A stretch of 34,443 nucleotides of DNA, from positions 1 to 34,443 of the forward strand of contig JAJDXO010000035.1 in NCBI GenBank assembly GCA_022823235.1, read 5' to 3'. The position numbers and the translations under genes are program-made. Position 1 is the first letter of the stretch; each line of letters begins with the position of its first letter. The DNA is from Rhodospirillales bacterium (GTDB taxonomy: Bacteria > Pseudomonadota > Alphaproteobacteria > Rhodospirillales > UBA2165). Below, in pieces: positions 8,443 to 16,509 of the stretch. The notes beneath the pieces are model-generated. The model was not told the DNA's origin and searched no databases. It saw only the letters and a program-made list of their open reading frames with translations.

Positions 8443-9006
8443 GTGTCCGGCGCCTTGGAGAACTGCCCAGCCCTTGTATTGAACGCCGATTTCAGGCCGC
8501 TCAACTACTTTCCCCTGTCGCTCTGGTCCTGGCAGGACGCGGTCAAGGCGGTGTTCCTCGAACGGGTCAACGTGATCTCCGAATATGACCAAACCATCCA
8601 CAGCCCGAGTTGGGAAATGCGGCTGCCGAGCGTCATCGCGCTCAAGGAATATATCCACCTCAACCGGCGCCCGGCCTTCACCCGGTTCAACGTGTTTCTC
8701 CGCGACCGGTTCGCCTGTCAGTACTGCAACACCGGATTCCCGACCCAGGAGCTGACCTTCGACCATGTGGTGCCGCGGTCCAGGGGCGGCGTGACCCGGT
8801 GGACCAACGTGGTCACCGCCTGCGGCGTGTGCAATCTCCGGAAAGGCAACAAGTCGCTGAAAGATGTCGGAATGAGGCTGCACGCCAAGCCGGTACAGCC
8901 GACCAACTACCAGCTGCAGGAAATCGGGCGGGGATTCCCGCCCAATTACCTTCACGAGGACTGGCGCGACTTCCTCTACTGGGATACGGAACTCGAGGCG
9001 GAGTAA
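8443..9006 (+). CDS. HNH endonuclease domain protein
   Basis: A 187-residue protein. I favour the GTG start at 8443 because six Gs (8429-8434) sit 8 bases upstream, an excellent ribosome site; the ATG at 8413 has none. The nuclease domain lies in the second half: FACQYCNTGF, LTFDHVVPRSRGG, TNVVTACGVCNLRKGN. It has two CxxC zinc ligand pairs around the DHV catalytic histidine. The N-terminal part (PALVLNADFRPLNYFPLSLW) is typical of a stand-alone HNH protein conserved across alphaproteobacteria and not tied to a restriction system. Its role is unknown. Confidence 0.88.
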   Translation: MSGALENCPALVLNADFRPLNYFPLSLWSWQDAVKAVFLERVNVISEYDQTIHSPSWEMRLPSVIALKEYIHLNRRPAFTRFNVFLRDRFACQYCNTGFPTQELTFDHVVPRSRGGVTRWTNVVTACGVCNLRKGNKSLKDVGMRLHAKPVQPTNYQLQEIGRGFPPNYLHEDWRDFLYWDTELEAE

Positions 9007-9064
9007 GAATTACCCGTCCCCCGATACCGCCAACCCGAATTGCCGGCCCCGCCTGGACATTCAT

Positions 9065-9661
9065 CTACTCCGCGGCGTGCTTGCCGACCTCCCAGCCCCA
9101 GCCCGACAGGTGCTTTTCGCCCAGGTCCTTGGGGCCGTCTTCCAAAGGCGTGGCCAGGGTGTCGTTCCAGCGGTTGAGGAACCCGAACACCGAGATGATG
9201 GCGAGAATCTCGACGATCTGCTCGCCGGTCCAGTGCTTCTTCAGTTCCGCGAAGTCCTCGTCAGTGACGGCGTTGGGCGCCAGTGCCGCCCCCTGCGCCA
9301 CCCGGAGCGCCGCACGCTCGGCATCCGAAAACAAATCGGAAGTTTCGTACTCCCAGATGTGTTCGATCTTCCCGGCCTCGGACCCTCGCTCGATGGCCAT
9401 GCCCGTGGTGTGGGCCGAGCAATAGACGCAGCCCGCCGAGCGGCTGGTGATATGAGCCACCAGCCCTTTGAGATAGGGCTCCACGGAACCCGGCGCCCAG
9501 GCAGCATGGGCCATGTTGGAGAACGCCTCCAGAATTTTCGGCTTGCGGGCAAGGATGCGCAGGCTGTTGGGGATGAAACCCAGGCGCTCTTGCGCCAGTT
9601 CCAGGGCGTGGCGCGATTCTTCGGGGCAGTCTTCCAGGTCAAGGGGTTCCAGTCTTGGCAT
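9065..9661 (-). CDS. AhpD-like / carboxymuconolactone decarboxylase family peroxidase-related protein
   Basis: A 198-residue, all-helical protein. The AhpD catalytic motif is CVYCSAH (C78, C81, H84), after PYLKGLVAHITSRSAG. The context around it (FIPNSLRILARKP, LNRWNDTLATP) matches the peroxidase-related branch of the carboxymuconolactone decarboxylase family. Such proteins reduce peroxides or act in thiol exchange through the CxxC. A TAGGAAC lies ahead of the start. It is convergent with the HNH gene and divergent from rpsD, so it is probably monocistronic. Confidence 0.85.
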   Translation of the reverse strand: MPRLEPLDLEDCPEESRHALELAQERLGFIPNSLRILARKPKILEAFSNMAHAAWAPGSVEPYLKGLVAHITSRSAGCVYCSAHTTGMAIERGSEAGKIEHIWEYETSDLFSDAERAALRVAQGAALAPNAVTDEDFAELKKHWTGEQIVEILAIISVFGFLNRWNDTLATPLEDGPKDLGEKHLSGWGWEVGKHAAE

Positions 9662-9777
9662 GATTGTGTTCCTACGATTTGCTCGGCGTGTTCCCGTTCG
9701 TGCGCCTCAAGTCCAATTCATTCCGGCTCGGATGGCCTCTCCCCTCGGGCGACCCGTCCTTACTACCCGCTGAAGCC

Positions 9778-9805
9778 TTTACAGCAAAGGTGAAATCCCT
9801 ATACT
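9778..9805 (+). promoter_or_regulatory. Probable sigma70 promoter of rpsD
   Basis: TTTACA (9778-9783), a 16-base spacer and TATACT (9800-9805) form a good housekeeping promoter about 120 bases upstream of rpsD. The leader it would produce is long enough to carry a regulatory structure, but I could not draw a convincing S4-binding pseudoknot. Confidence 0.55.
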
Positions 9806-9924
9806 CCCGCGCTTCATTCCCGGGAACGCGTGGCCGACCATCCGTCACCGCCCGCTCCGCAGTCCGAGGGGGCCTACCGGGACATTAAGAACGTGCACGA
9901 AATGCAGAACCAAGGAGGACAGAC

Positions 9925-10539
9925 ATGTCCAAGCGCATCCGCGCCAAGTACAAGATCGACCGCCGTCTCCGGGTAAATCTCTGGGGACGCCCAAAATCCC
10001 CCTTCAACAAGCGCGAATACGGCCCGGGCCTCCACGGCCAGCGGCGCAAGAAGCCGTCGGATTTCGGGCTGCAGCTGCAGGCCAAGCAGAAGCTGAAGGG
10101 CTATTACGGCAATATCGGCGAGCGCCAGTTCCGCCGCTACTTCCAGAAGGCCAACAACACCAAGGGGGATACCTCGGAGAACCTTGTCGGCCTGCTGGAG
10201 CGCCGCCTGGATGCCGTGGTCTACCGGATGAAATTCGTCCCCACGGTTTTCGCCGCCCGCCAGTTCGTCAGTCACGGCCACATCCGGGTCAACGGCAAGC
10301 GGGTCAACATCCCCTCCTACATGGTGAAGGAAGGCGATGTCATCGAGGTGAAGGACAAGTCCCGCGAAGTGCCCATGGTGCTGGACGCGGTCGCCTCGCC
10401 CGAGCGCGACGTGCCGGTCTATATGGAAGTGGATCACAACAGGATGCGCGGCACCTTTACCCGCCAGCCCCTGTTGGCCGACATCCCCTATCCGGTGCAG
10501 ATGGAACCCAACCTGGTCGTCGAGTACTACTCGCGCTAG
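9925..10539 (+). CDS. rpsD: 30S ribosomal protein S4
   Basis: A 204-residue S4 of normal length. The N-terminal part binds 16S rRNA ([37 protein letters not shown]); the S4 RNA-binding domain follows at about 93-155 ([30 protein letters not shown]). It lacks the four N-terminal zinc cysteines, the C-minus form usual in Proteobacteria. A strong AAGGAGGA site precedes the ATG. S4 starts small-subunit assembly and can act as a translational repressor in some bacteria. It stands alone, with its own promoter and terminator, rather than in the alpha operon. Confidence 0.98.
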   Translation: MSKRIRAKYKIDRRLRVNLWGRPKSPFNKREYGPGLHGQRRKKPSDFGLQLQAKQKLKGYYGNIGERQFRRYFQKANNTKGDTSENLVGLLERRLDAVVYRMKFVPTVFAARQFVSHGHIRVNGKRVNIPSYMVKEGDVIEVKDKSREVPMVLDAVASPERDVPVYMEVDHNRMRGTFTRQPLLADIPYPVQMEPNLVVEYYSR

Positions 10540-10564
10540 AGGGATTCACCGGTTTGAGTACGAG

Positions 10565-10590
10565 AAGGCCGCCGATTGGCGGCCTTTTTT
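10565..10590 (+). terminator. Rho-independent terminator of rpsD
   Basis: GGCCGCC (10567-10573), loop GATT and GGCGGCC (10578-10584) form a perfect 7-bp GC stem followed by six Ts, 28 bases after the rpsD stop. This is a textbook intrinsic terminator. Confidence 0.93.
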
Positions 10591-10631
10591 GTGGTCCAGA
10601 CTTAGCCAAATGCGGACCTAACGCATTCGAG

Positions 10632-10655
10632 CGACAATATCCTGCGAGATTGTCG
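10632..10655. promoter_or_regulatory. Inverted repeat upstream of the Rieske-SnoaL-TetR operon
   Basis: CGACAAT (10632-10638) and ATTGTCG (10649-10655) form a perfect 7-bp inverted repeat with a 10-base spacer, about 100 bases before the Rieske gene. It could be the operator of the TetR regulator in the same operon. A T-run beginning about 7 bases later leaves open a second terminator. Confidence 0.4.
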
Positions 10656-10750
10656 AAGCACTTTTTTCTTCGGTGAGTCGTTGATTTGTGCTGCTCCGCG
10701 GCGCAACCTCGGGTTATCAACAGGGCGCCCGCCGACGTGGCGCGAGAGAG

Positions 10751-11833
10751 ATGCGAATGCAAAAGCTGAAGGTTTTGGAAAATATCTGGTACGTCGCTGC
10801 GCTCGGGGAGGAGCTGACGACGAAACCCATCGCCCGCACCATCTGCGGCTTTCCCATGGTGCTCTACCGGGGTGAGAGCGGAAAGCCAGCGGCCCTCGAG
10901 GACCGCTGCCCGCACCGCCAGGCACCGCTCTCCATGGGCAATGTGCTCGGCGACGAAATTCAGTGCAATTATCACGGCCTCATGTTCAACGGTTCGGGCG
11001 CCTGCACGCATATTCCGCGCCAGGACAGGGTGCCGACCAACATGGGGGTCAGTGCCTTCGCCGCGGTGGAGCGCTGGGGGTTCATCTGGATTTGGTGGGG
11101 CGACCAATCACAAGCCGACGACAGCGCCATCCCCCATTTACCGTGGACCGAGGAGGCCCACCGCCGGGTCAAGTATTTCTACTTTCGGGTCAACGCCAAC
11201 TTCCAGCTGATGGCCGATAACCTGCTCGACGTCTCCCACGTGGATTTTCTGCACAAACATTCCATCGGCTCGAAGATCGATGACACGGCCAAGGCCTCGG
11301 AGGCTCCGAAGGTGAGTTTCGAAACCGAGGTCGAAGGAAATACCGTGACCACGATCCGTCGGGTTCATGACACCCTGCTCGCCGGCGTCACCGCCAAGTG
11401 GCACGGCTCCGAGGGGCCGGTAACCCGGGTTTCAACCGGGCGCTGGGAGCCACCCAATTGCTGCATCATGAAACTGCAGTTCCAGGACCCCGACGGCTCG
11501 ATCAACGAGACCATCAACATGGAACACATCATGACGCCGGAGACCGAGACCACCTGCCATTACTTCATGGACTGGACCTGGGACTTCGGCGGGCCCGACG
11601 GCTATCCGACCCACGACGACGTGGACAAGGAACAGCGCGCCCTGATCGAGGTCGACGACATCCCCATGGTCGAGGCCCAACAGCGGAACATCGATACATT
11701 CGGGACCGATGCCCGGGACGTGCCGGTGAAGCAGGACAAGCACGTTAACGAGGTGCACCGGGTCTTGCGGCGGATGTACGAGGAGCAGGGCATCACCGGG
11801 CGCACCGAAGTGACCCGCCAGGCCGCCGAGTAG
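10751..11833 (+). CDS. Rieske non-heme iron oxygenase, VanA-like
   Basis: A 360-residue oxygenase component. I start it at 10751; an ATG at 10757 has a better-spaced GAGAGAG and is equally possible. The Rieske [2Fe-2S] ligands are C53-x-H55 and C72-x2-H75 (CPHRQAP, CNYHG). The catalytic iron site is D160-x2-H163-x4-H168 (NLLDVSHVDFLH). This size and the ENIWYVAAL start match the vanillate O-demethylase-type branch, which demethylates or hydroxylates aromatic compounds using electrons from a reductase. No reductase gene is in the window, so one must be supplied in trans. It is followed by SnoaL-like and TetR genes at short spacing. The substrate is unknown. Confidence 0.9.
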   Translation: MRMQKLKVLENIWYVAALGEELTTKPIARTICGFPMVLYRGESGKPAALEDRCPHRQAPLSMGNVLGDEIQCNYHGLMFNGSGACTHIPRQDRVPTNMGVSAFAAVERWGFIWIWWGDQSQADDSAIPHLPWTEEAHRRVKYFYFRVNANFQLMADNLLDVSHVDFLHKHSIGSKIDDTAKASEAPKVSFETEVEGNTVTTIRRVHDTLLAGVTAKWHGSEGPVTRVSTGRWEPPNCCIMKLQFQDPDGSINETINMEHIMTPETETTCHYFMDWTWDFGGPDGYPTHDDVDKEQRALIEVDDIPMVEAQQRNIDTFGTDARDVPVKQDKHVNEVHRVLRRMYEEQGITGRTEVTRQAAE

Positions 11834-11845
11834 GGCGAGGGCCGA

Positions 11846-12463
11846 ATGGACCCGCAACAACTCACCGACGAACGGGAAATCCGGCGTCTTCGCGAACGCT
11901 GGGCCTTCGGCCGCGACTACGGCGACTGGGACGAAATCGCCGCCTGTTTTCACCCGGGCGCGACCATCAGCATTTCGTGGTACGAGGGCGATGTCGCGGG
12001 CTTCATCGAAGGCTCCAGGAAACTCAACGCCAAGCGGGCGCCGGACGAGCGCGGCAAGCATTGGCTGGGCGGCGCGCGGTACTGGATCGAGGGCAACCGC
12101 GCGGTCGCCGAGACCGATGCCATGATCCTCGGGCGAGTGCGCCTCGACGGGCACCTGTTCGACACCACCACCTGGGCCCGGTTCTACGATCTGGTGGAGC
12201 GCCGGGACGGCGACTGGAAGATCGTTCAGTGGAAGATGATCTACGACGCCGACCGCATGGACGCGGTGGAGCCCGGCAAGGTGCCCGCCTCATTCCATGA
12301 GAACATCGATCTCTCGCCCTACCCGGCGGCCTGCGCTCACCTATGCTACCGGCTCGCCAAATCCGGACAGTCCGTGGGCGGCAACATCATTTCGCGGGGC
12401 AGCGAGGGGGAAGCCGCCTGCAAGGACGAAGGCCGCCGCTGGCTCGCCGGCGAGCCGGTCTAG
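11846..12463 (+). CDS. SnoaL-like / NTF2-fold protein
   Basis: A 205-residue protein. Residues about 5-140 read as an NTF2-like alpha+beta cone: REIRRLRERWAFGRDYGDWDEIAACFHPGA, then WYEGDVAGFIEGSR, the strand FDTTTWARFYDLVERRDGDW and KIVQWKMIYDADRM. The fold contains SnoaL cyclases, scytalone-dehydratase-like enzymes and small subunits of ring-hydroxylating oxygenases. It lies 12 bases after the Rieske gene, so it may act on the oxygenase product or substrate. The C-terminal 60 residues (SPYPAACAHLCYRLAKSGQS) are outside the core and unrecognised. The catalytic role is not assignable. Confidence 0.78.
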   Translation: MDPQQLTDEREIRRLRERWAFGRDYGDWDEIAACFHPGATISISWYEGDVAGFIEGSRKLNAKRAPDERGKHWLGGARYWIEGNRAVAETDAMILGRVRLDGHLFDTTTWARFYDLVERRDGDWKIVQWKMIYDADRMDAVEPGKVPASFHENIDLSPYPAACAHLCYRLAKSGQSVGGNIISRGSEGEAACKDEGRRWLAGEPV

Positions 12464-12477
12464 GGCGGGGCGCGGTC

Positions 12478-13134
12478 ATGGCCCGAACCGCATCAACGCG
12501 GAGCCGCTCCGGCAAGAGCCGCAAAAGGGACCTGCCCGTGGACATCGTGGAGGCCGCCTTGGGGCTGGCCGAAGAGCGGGGCTGGCCGGCCGTTCGCATG
12601 CACCATATCGCGGAGCGGCTCGGCGTGCCGCCGGGCCGGGTCCTTGAGCACTACCGCGATCTCGACGGCGTCGCCAACGGATGGTTCGGGCGCGGGCTGG
12701 AGGCGATGATCGCGCCAAAGCAGCCGGATTTCGGCGCAGAGCCCGCGAGGCGGCGCATAGAGACCTGCCTTCTCGCCTGGTTCGATGCCCTGGCGCCCCA
12801 CCGCCGGGTCACGGTGGAGATGCTGAAGGGCAAGATGCACCTTCCGCATCCGCACCACTGGGTGCCGGCTATCTTCGATCTTTCGAGAACCATCCACTGG
12901 CTTCGCGAAGCGGCGATGCTGCCGGCCGGTTACGGGACCCGGCGCGCGCAGATGGAGGAGATCGGCCTGACGTCGCTATTCCTGGCCACGCTCCTGGTCT
13001 GGGCGCGGGATGACACCCCCGGCCAAATTCGCACCCGCCGATTCCTCGGTCGCCAACTGGACCGGGCCGACCGGACCATGACGTCACTGTGGGGACCGGC
13101 CCCTCCGCCGGAAACCGCTCCGGGCGTCGGCTGA
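12478..13134 (+). CDS. TetR family transcriptional regulator
   Basis: A 218-residue protein starting at the ATG at 12478 behind GGGCGGGG. After a basic N-terminal tail (RTASTRSRSGKSRKRDLP), residues about 22-70 form the TetR DNA-binding region (IVEAALGLAEERGWPAVRMHHIAERLGV, VLEHYRDLDGV). The C-terminal part is helical and would bind the ligand. It is the third gene of the Rieske-SnoaL operon, 14 bases after the SnoaL-like gene, which suggests local control and autoregulation. The recognition part is less canonical than most TetR proteins, so I am moderately sure. Confidence 0.75.
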   Translation: MARTASTRSRSGKSRKRDLPVDIVEAALGLAEERGWPAVRMHHIAERLGVPPGRVLEHYRDLDGVANGWFGRGLEAMIAPKQPDFGAEPARRRIETCLLAWFDALAPHRRVTVEMLKGKMHLPHPHHWVPAIFDLSRTIHWLREAAMLPAGYGTRRAQMEEIGLTSLFLATLLVWARDDTPGQIRTRRFLGRQLDRADRTMTSLWGPAPPPETAPGVG

Positions 13135-13159
13135 ACCGGCGGCGGTATTTCTCCGCTTC

Positions 13160-14218
13160 CTACTCCGCCGCCGCCGGCATTTCCGCCGCCTGCATCCGGT
13201 GGATCGCCTGGCGGCTGTAGGCGACGGCCTTGTCGTGCTCTCGAAGGATCAGCTTGCGGCCGGGATCGGCGCCGACCGCCTCCTGCTGGGCCTCGATAAA
13301 GAGCCTGTCTTCCTCGAAAGCCTCGAGGACATCTTCGTGAAACCCGGTATTGCCCTTCCCGTCGTATGGCTCGCCGCGGACAGCGGTCGAGAAGAAATAG
13401 TGGAAATTCGAGTCGTCGGCCGGCGTCGCGTGATGGAAGACCCGGAGCAGCAGCCCGCCCGGTTTGGCCGGGTCATCAAGTCCGCCGGTTCCGGCATCGT
13501 GAATGCCGGCCCACTGCAGCACGGTTGCCGGCGCGACATATTCGAAATCCATCCAACGGTCGATCTGCCCTTTGAATCCGGCGGCTTTTTTGAATGCGGG
13601 CGGTGGCGTGGAATTGGGCATGGCGCGGTTGAAATGGGCGCCGTGCTCGGTCCGCGTGGTCGTCATTACGGCTTCGTCGTGCTCCTGCGGATTGCCGCCG
13701 ATGGTCGTACCGTGGACGTAACCCAGGTGAGTCAAATCCATCAGATTGTCCATCATGAACATGTAGTTGGCGGCGATATCGTACCGGCCGAAGTGGAAAT
13801 TGTACTCGTCGGTCCGGTCGTGATAGGGGAAGTCGATGATCCGGCTTTCATCCGCAAGTTCCGGATCTCCGGTCCAGATCCAGACAAAGTTCTGCCGCTC
13901 CGCGACGGCATACGCCCGGACACGGTGGGCGGGGCTCAGCTTCTCGCCCGGATTTTCCACGCAGGCGCCCGAGCCGTCAAAAACCATGCCGTGATAGCCG
14001 CATTGGATGCCGGTCTCGACCGGCTTGCCCAGAGACAGCTTCACGCCCCGGTGACAGCACCGGTCCTCGAGCGCCGCCGCGGAGCCATCGCCGCTCCGGA
14101 AGAGGACCAGATCCTGGCCCATGATCCTGCGGGCAATGGGCCCCTCGTCCAATTCATGGGACCAGGCGCCGATATACCAGGCGTTGCGCACCAACGGTTC
14201 CATTGCAAATTCAGACAT
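13160..14218 (-). CDS. Rieske non-heme iron oxygenase, VanA-like (second copy)
   Basis: A 352-residue oxygenase alpha subunit. Rieske ligands are C54-x-H56 and C73-x2-H76 (RCCHRGV, CGYHG). The catalytic iron site is D161-x2-H164-x4-H169 (NLMDLTHLGYVH). It belongs to the same broad group as the Rieske gene at 10751 but is clearly diverged from it, so the two are not a recent duplication. It follows the marR gene by 23 bases on the same strand and is probably in its operon. It converges on the TetR gene. No reductase partner is nearby. Demethylation or hydroxylation of an aromatic or sterol-like compound is likely; the substrate is unknown. Confidence 0.9.
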   Translation of the reverse strand: MSEFAMEPLVRNAWYIGAWSHELDEGPIARRIMGQDLVLFRSGDGSAAALEDRCCHRGVKLSLGKPVETGIQCGYHGMVFDGSGACVENPGEKLSPAHRVRAYAVAERQNFVWIWTGDPELADESRIIDFPYHDRTDEYNFHFGRYDIAANYMFMMDNLMDLTHLGYVHGTTIGGNPQEHDEAVMTTTRTEHGAHFNRAMPNSTPPPAFKKAAGFKGQIDRWMDFEYVAPATVLQWAGIHDAGTGGLDDPAKPGGLLLRVFHHATPADDSNFHYFFSTAVRGEPYDGKGNTGFHEDVLEAFEEDRLFIEAQQEAVGADPGRKLILREHDKAVAYSRQAIHRMQAAEMPAAAE

Positions 14219-14241
14219 TATCCGCCTCCTCCGTATGAGTG

Positions 14242-14772
14242 CTATCGGCCCGACTGCGCGGTGGGTTCGCCGGATTGACCGGCATCGGGCACCCAGCCCT
14301 CCGCGAGCATCTCGTCCGCTTCGGCGTGTACGATGTTCAGCATTTCTCTCAGGACCGCTTGTTCCTTGGTTGAGAATTTCCTTAATAGCCGCTGTTCCCG
14401 GGCCAGGGCAAACTGAACGATCTCGTCATAAAGGGCCCAGCCATCCCGGGTCAGTTCCACAAACGACCGGCGGCGGTCCTTGGGATCGTCCCGGCGGGTG
14501 AGCAGTCCGCGTTCCTCGAGGCGGGCGATGGAGCGGCTGGTGCCGCCCCGATCCATTCCCAAAATGTCCGCCACTTCCAGAATGGTCGACCGGCCGACGG
14601 CGCCGGTGATCTGTATGATCCGCCATTCGCGAAGGTCAAAGCCGAGCAGGCGGGCATGATGACGGTCGGCGTGCCGTCCGATTTTCACGCCCAGCGTGAC
14701 GAACAGCGCCGGAACATGAGACGTCAGGTCAACGCGCTTCTTTGGGCGCGATCGGGTGATGACGTCGGACAA
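14242..14772 (-). CDS. MarR family transcriptional regulator
   Basis: A 176-residue winged-helix repressor. I favour a TTG start at 14772, preceded by AGGGAGAG, over the ATG at 14829, which has no ribosome site and lies inside the putative operator. Motifs are LREWRIIQITGAVG, STILEVADILGMDRGGTSRSI and the wing RLEERGLLTRRDDPKDRRR, the MarR signature. MarR proteins usually repress their own operon and respond to phenolic ligands. The Rieske gene 23 bases downstream is the obvious target, and the tandem palindromes at 14814-14840 the likely operator. Confidence 0.88.
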   Translation of the reverse strand: MSDVITRSRPKKRVDLTSHVPALFVTLGVKIGRHADRHHARLLGFDLREWRIIQITGAVGRSTILEVADILGMDRGGTSRSIARLEERGLLTRRDDPKDRRRSFVELTRDGWALYDEIVQFALAREQRLLRKFSTKEQAVLREMLNIVHAEADEMLAEGWVPDAGQSGEPTAQSGR

Positions 14773-14807
14773 GCTGCTCTCCCTGCGGATACGAGAGAGT
14801 ATAAGGC

Positions 14808-14846
14808 ATTTACTTGAGAAATCAAACATTGAATTATCAATTAAAT
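14808..14846. promoter_or_regulatory. Tandem TTGA-N4-TCAA operator, likely for MarR
   Basis: Two copies of TTGA-N4-TCAA lie at 14814-14825 and 14829-14840, 15 bp apart. They are nested in a larger imperfect inverted repeat: ATTTACTTGA at 14808-14817 against TCAATTAAAT at 14837-14846, one mismatch. The block is AT-rich in a GC-rich genome and sits in the divergent space between marR and the sulfotransferase gene, where a MarR operator is expected. Confidence 0.6.
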
Positions 14847-14915
14847 GCGGCCTAGCGGTCGGTCCCGAACTTGGTCAGTCTGTAGTCCTGAAATGCTTTG
14901 GGAGAACGCTGAGCC

Positions 14916-15524
14916 ATGAGCCTTGCCGTCATCGGCGCGGGATTTGGACGGACCGGAACGGATTCGATGCGCGCCGCCCTCGAACAATTGGGGTTCGGTC
15001 CCTGCCATCACATGCGCGACTTGTTGCACCACCCCGAGCAGGAACACCTCTGGCGGTCCATCGCGGGGGGTTCGCGGCCCGGCTGGGATCACGTCTTCGA
15101 GGGTTACAACGCCGCGGTCGACTGGCCGTCATGTTACTACTGGCGCGAGCTCGCCGAGCATTATCCCGATGCCAAAATCGTGCTCACCGTGCGGAGCGCC
15201 GAGAGCTGGTACGCCAGCATGGAACAAACCATCATCCCCTTCATGAAGATGGTGGACCCCGAATCCGTCGGCCCTGTCGTCGTCGGGAATCTCACATTCG
15301 GCGGCCGGCTGGACGACCGGGCGCACGCGATGGCGGTTTACGAGAAGAACATCGCCGACGTACAGGCCGCCGTCCCGGAAGATCGCCTGCTGACATATAA
15401 TTTGGGGGACGGCTGGGATCCGCTGTGCCGGTTTCTCGACAAGCCCGTCCCGGCGGAGGAGTATCCGCGATTGAACGCCGCCGGTCAGGCGTTCGAGTCA
15501 CTGTCGAAATCGGGCGACGATTGA
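14916..15524 (+). CDS. Sulfotransferase family protein
   Basis: A 202-residue protein. The N-terminal GAGFGRTGTDSMRAALEQLG is the P-loop-like site that binds the 5'-phosphosulfate of PAPS. The 3'-phosphate-binding region appears as YPDAKIVLTVRSAESWYASM. The size and the GFGRTGTDSM form match the Sulfotransfer_4-type family of alphaproteobacteria and eukaryotes. These enzymes transfer sulfate from PAPS to a hydroxyl or amine; the acceptor here is unknown. It is divergent from marR and shares the putative MarR operator region, which links it to the Rieske unit. A GGGAGAA precedes the start. Confidence 0.85.
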   Translation: MSLAVIGAGFGRTGTDSMRAALEQLGFGPCHHMRDLLHHPEQEHLWRSIAGGSRPGWDHVFEGYNAAVDWPSCYYWRELAEHYPDAKIVLTVRSAESWYASMEQTIIPFMKMVDPESVGPVVVGNLTFGGRLDDRAHAMAVYEKNIADVQAAVPEDRLLTYNLGDGWDPLCRFLDKPVPAEEYPRLNAAGQAFESLSKSGDD

Positions 15525-15573
15525 GGATACGCGCGCGAACCGGTGCTGACCAGGACCCGGCGCCGGTTTCCGG

Positions 15574-15879
15574 CTACTTCCGAAACAGGATTTGACCGCG
15601 CCGCGCGACCAGGAGTTTCTCGAGCGTCACGGGGTGGAAATAGGCCTCGACCCGGTCCCCTTCCGGCGTGGTGCCGTAGAGCTCGTAGCAGCGGCCGTCG
15701 ACCTTGACCCGGCGGACCTGCCAGCCTTCGGATGTGACCTTCTCGATCAGCTGTTCCCGGGTCTTCCAGGTGGATCGGTCGCCCGACTCGCAGGTCATGC
15801 GGCCGGTGGCGTCGGCGTGCCCCGCCGACAAGCTCAAAACCGCCGCGGCGAAGGTTCCGATTACGAATTTCCTGATCAT
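15574..15879 (-). CDS. Small secreted PepSY-like protein
   Basis: A 101-residue protein with a signal peptide (MIRKFVIGTFAAAVLSLSAGHADA). The mature part resembles a PepSY_2 domain: TREQLIEKVTSEGWQVRRVKVDGRCYELYG, then GDRVEAYFHPVTLEKL. It has two cysteines, in MTCESGD and GRCYEL. PepSY domains often accompany ferric-reductase-like membrane proteins, and this gene lies 36 bases downstream of one. A role in periplasmic redox or metal handling is inferred. AGAGGA precedes the start. Confidence 0.75.
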   Translation of the reverse strand: MIRKFVIGTFAAAVLSLSAGHADATGRMTCESGDRSTWKTREQLIEKVTSEGWQVRRVKVDGRCYELYGTTPEGDRVEAYFHPVTLEKLLVARRGQILFRK

Positions 15880-15915
15880 GGTGTCCTCTTTGGGTGTTGA
15901 AGCGTGATGGGGAGT

Positions 15916-16509
15916 TCAGGCGGCCACCGGGCGCGGCTTCATGATTCGAAACAGGCGGTAAGCCTCCAGAAGGGCCAGGGGCACGAAATGCACCAGTGCG
16001 GGGCCCAGATGGTTGTGGACGAAAATCCAGTGAAGCAGGGTCAGGACGGCGGCCGGATAGACCCAGCGGTGCAGCCGCTGCCACCCCCGGCGCAAGAAAC
16101 GGACGGCCCCGTCGTGGCTGGTCGCCGCAAGGGGGATGAAAATGAAAAACGCGAACCAGCCGGTCCAGATGCCGATCGCCCAGAACTCGCGGGCCATGGC
16201 CTCCAGGGTCTCCATGTCGACCACGTACAGGATCGTGTGCACGAGCGCATAGCCGAACGCCGCGACACCCAGATACCGGCGGCGGCGGTTGAGCCATCCG
16301 AGCCAGCGCGCGCCCGGAAACAGCATCCGGAGCGGGCTCAGCATCATGGCGATAATCATGAACCGGGCCGCGAACTCGCCCGTGGGGTGGAGCAGGTCCT
16401 CGGCGCCGGCGCCCCGGGCCAGGGCGGCCGTCATGGGGATGCCGGGGAGCGCCAGCAGCACCCAGAAGGTGTAGGGGTGGTCCCGGACGGTCCTGAGAGT
16501 CGCGATCAT
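15916..16509 (-). CDS. Ferric-reductase-like transmembrane heme protein (MsrQ/YedZ-like)
   Basis: A 197-residue protein with about six membrane spans. The ferric-reductase-like domain has histidines placed as heme ligands in RRRRYLGVAAFGYALVHTILY and RLHRWVYPAAVLTLLHWIFVHNH. It resembles MsrQ, the membrane heme subunit that passes electrons to periplasmic methionine sulfoxide reductase MsrP, but no msrP is adjacent. The PepSY-like gene follows and probably forms a unit with it. The electron acceptor is therefore uncertain; heme-based transmembrane electron transfer is the supported role. Confidence 0.82.
   Translation of the reverse strand: MIATLRTVRDHPYTFWVLLALPGIPMTAALARGAGAEDLLHPTGEFAARFMIIAMMLSPLRMLFPGARWLGWLNRRRRYLGVAAFGYALVHTILYVVDMETLEAMAREFWAIGIWTGWFAFFIFIPLAATSHDGAVRFLRRGWQRLHRWVYPAAVLTLLHWIFVHNHLGPALVHFVPLALLEAYRLFRIMKPRPVAA

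Noticed and set aside
9661-9924. A tRNA or small RNA gene in the rpsD upstream gap
   Set aside because: I saw no T-loop-like GTTCGA motif with matching acceptor stem, only a promoter and leader.
10714-10722. TTATCAACA as a DnaA box before the Rieske gene
   Set aside because: It is one mismatch from consensus, isolated, and has no biological link to replication control at this locus.
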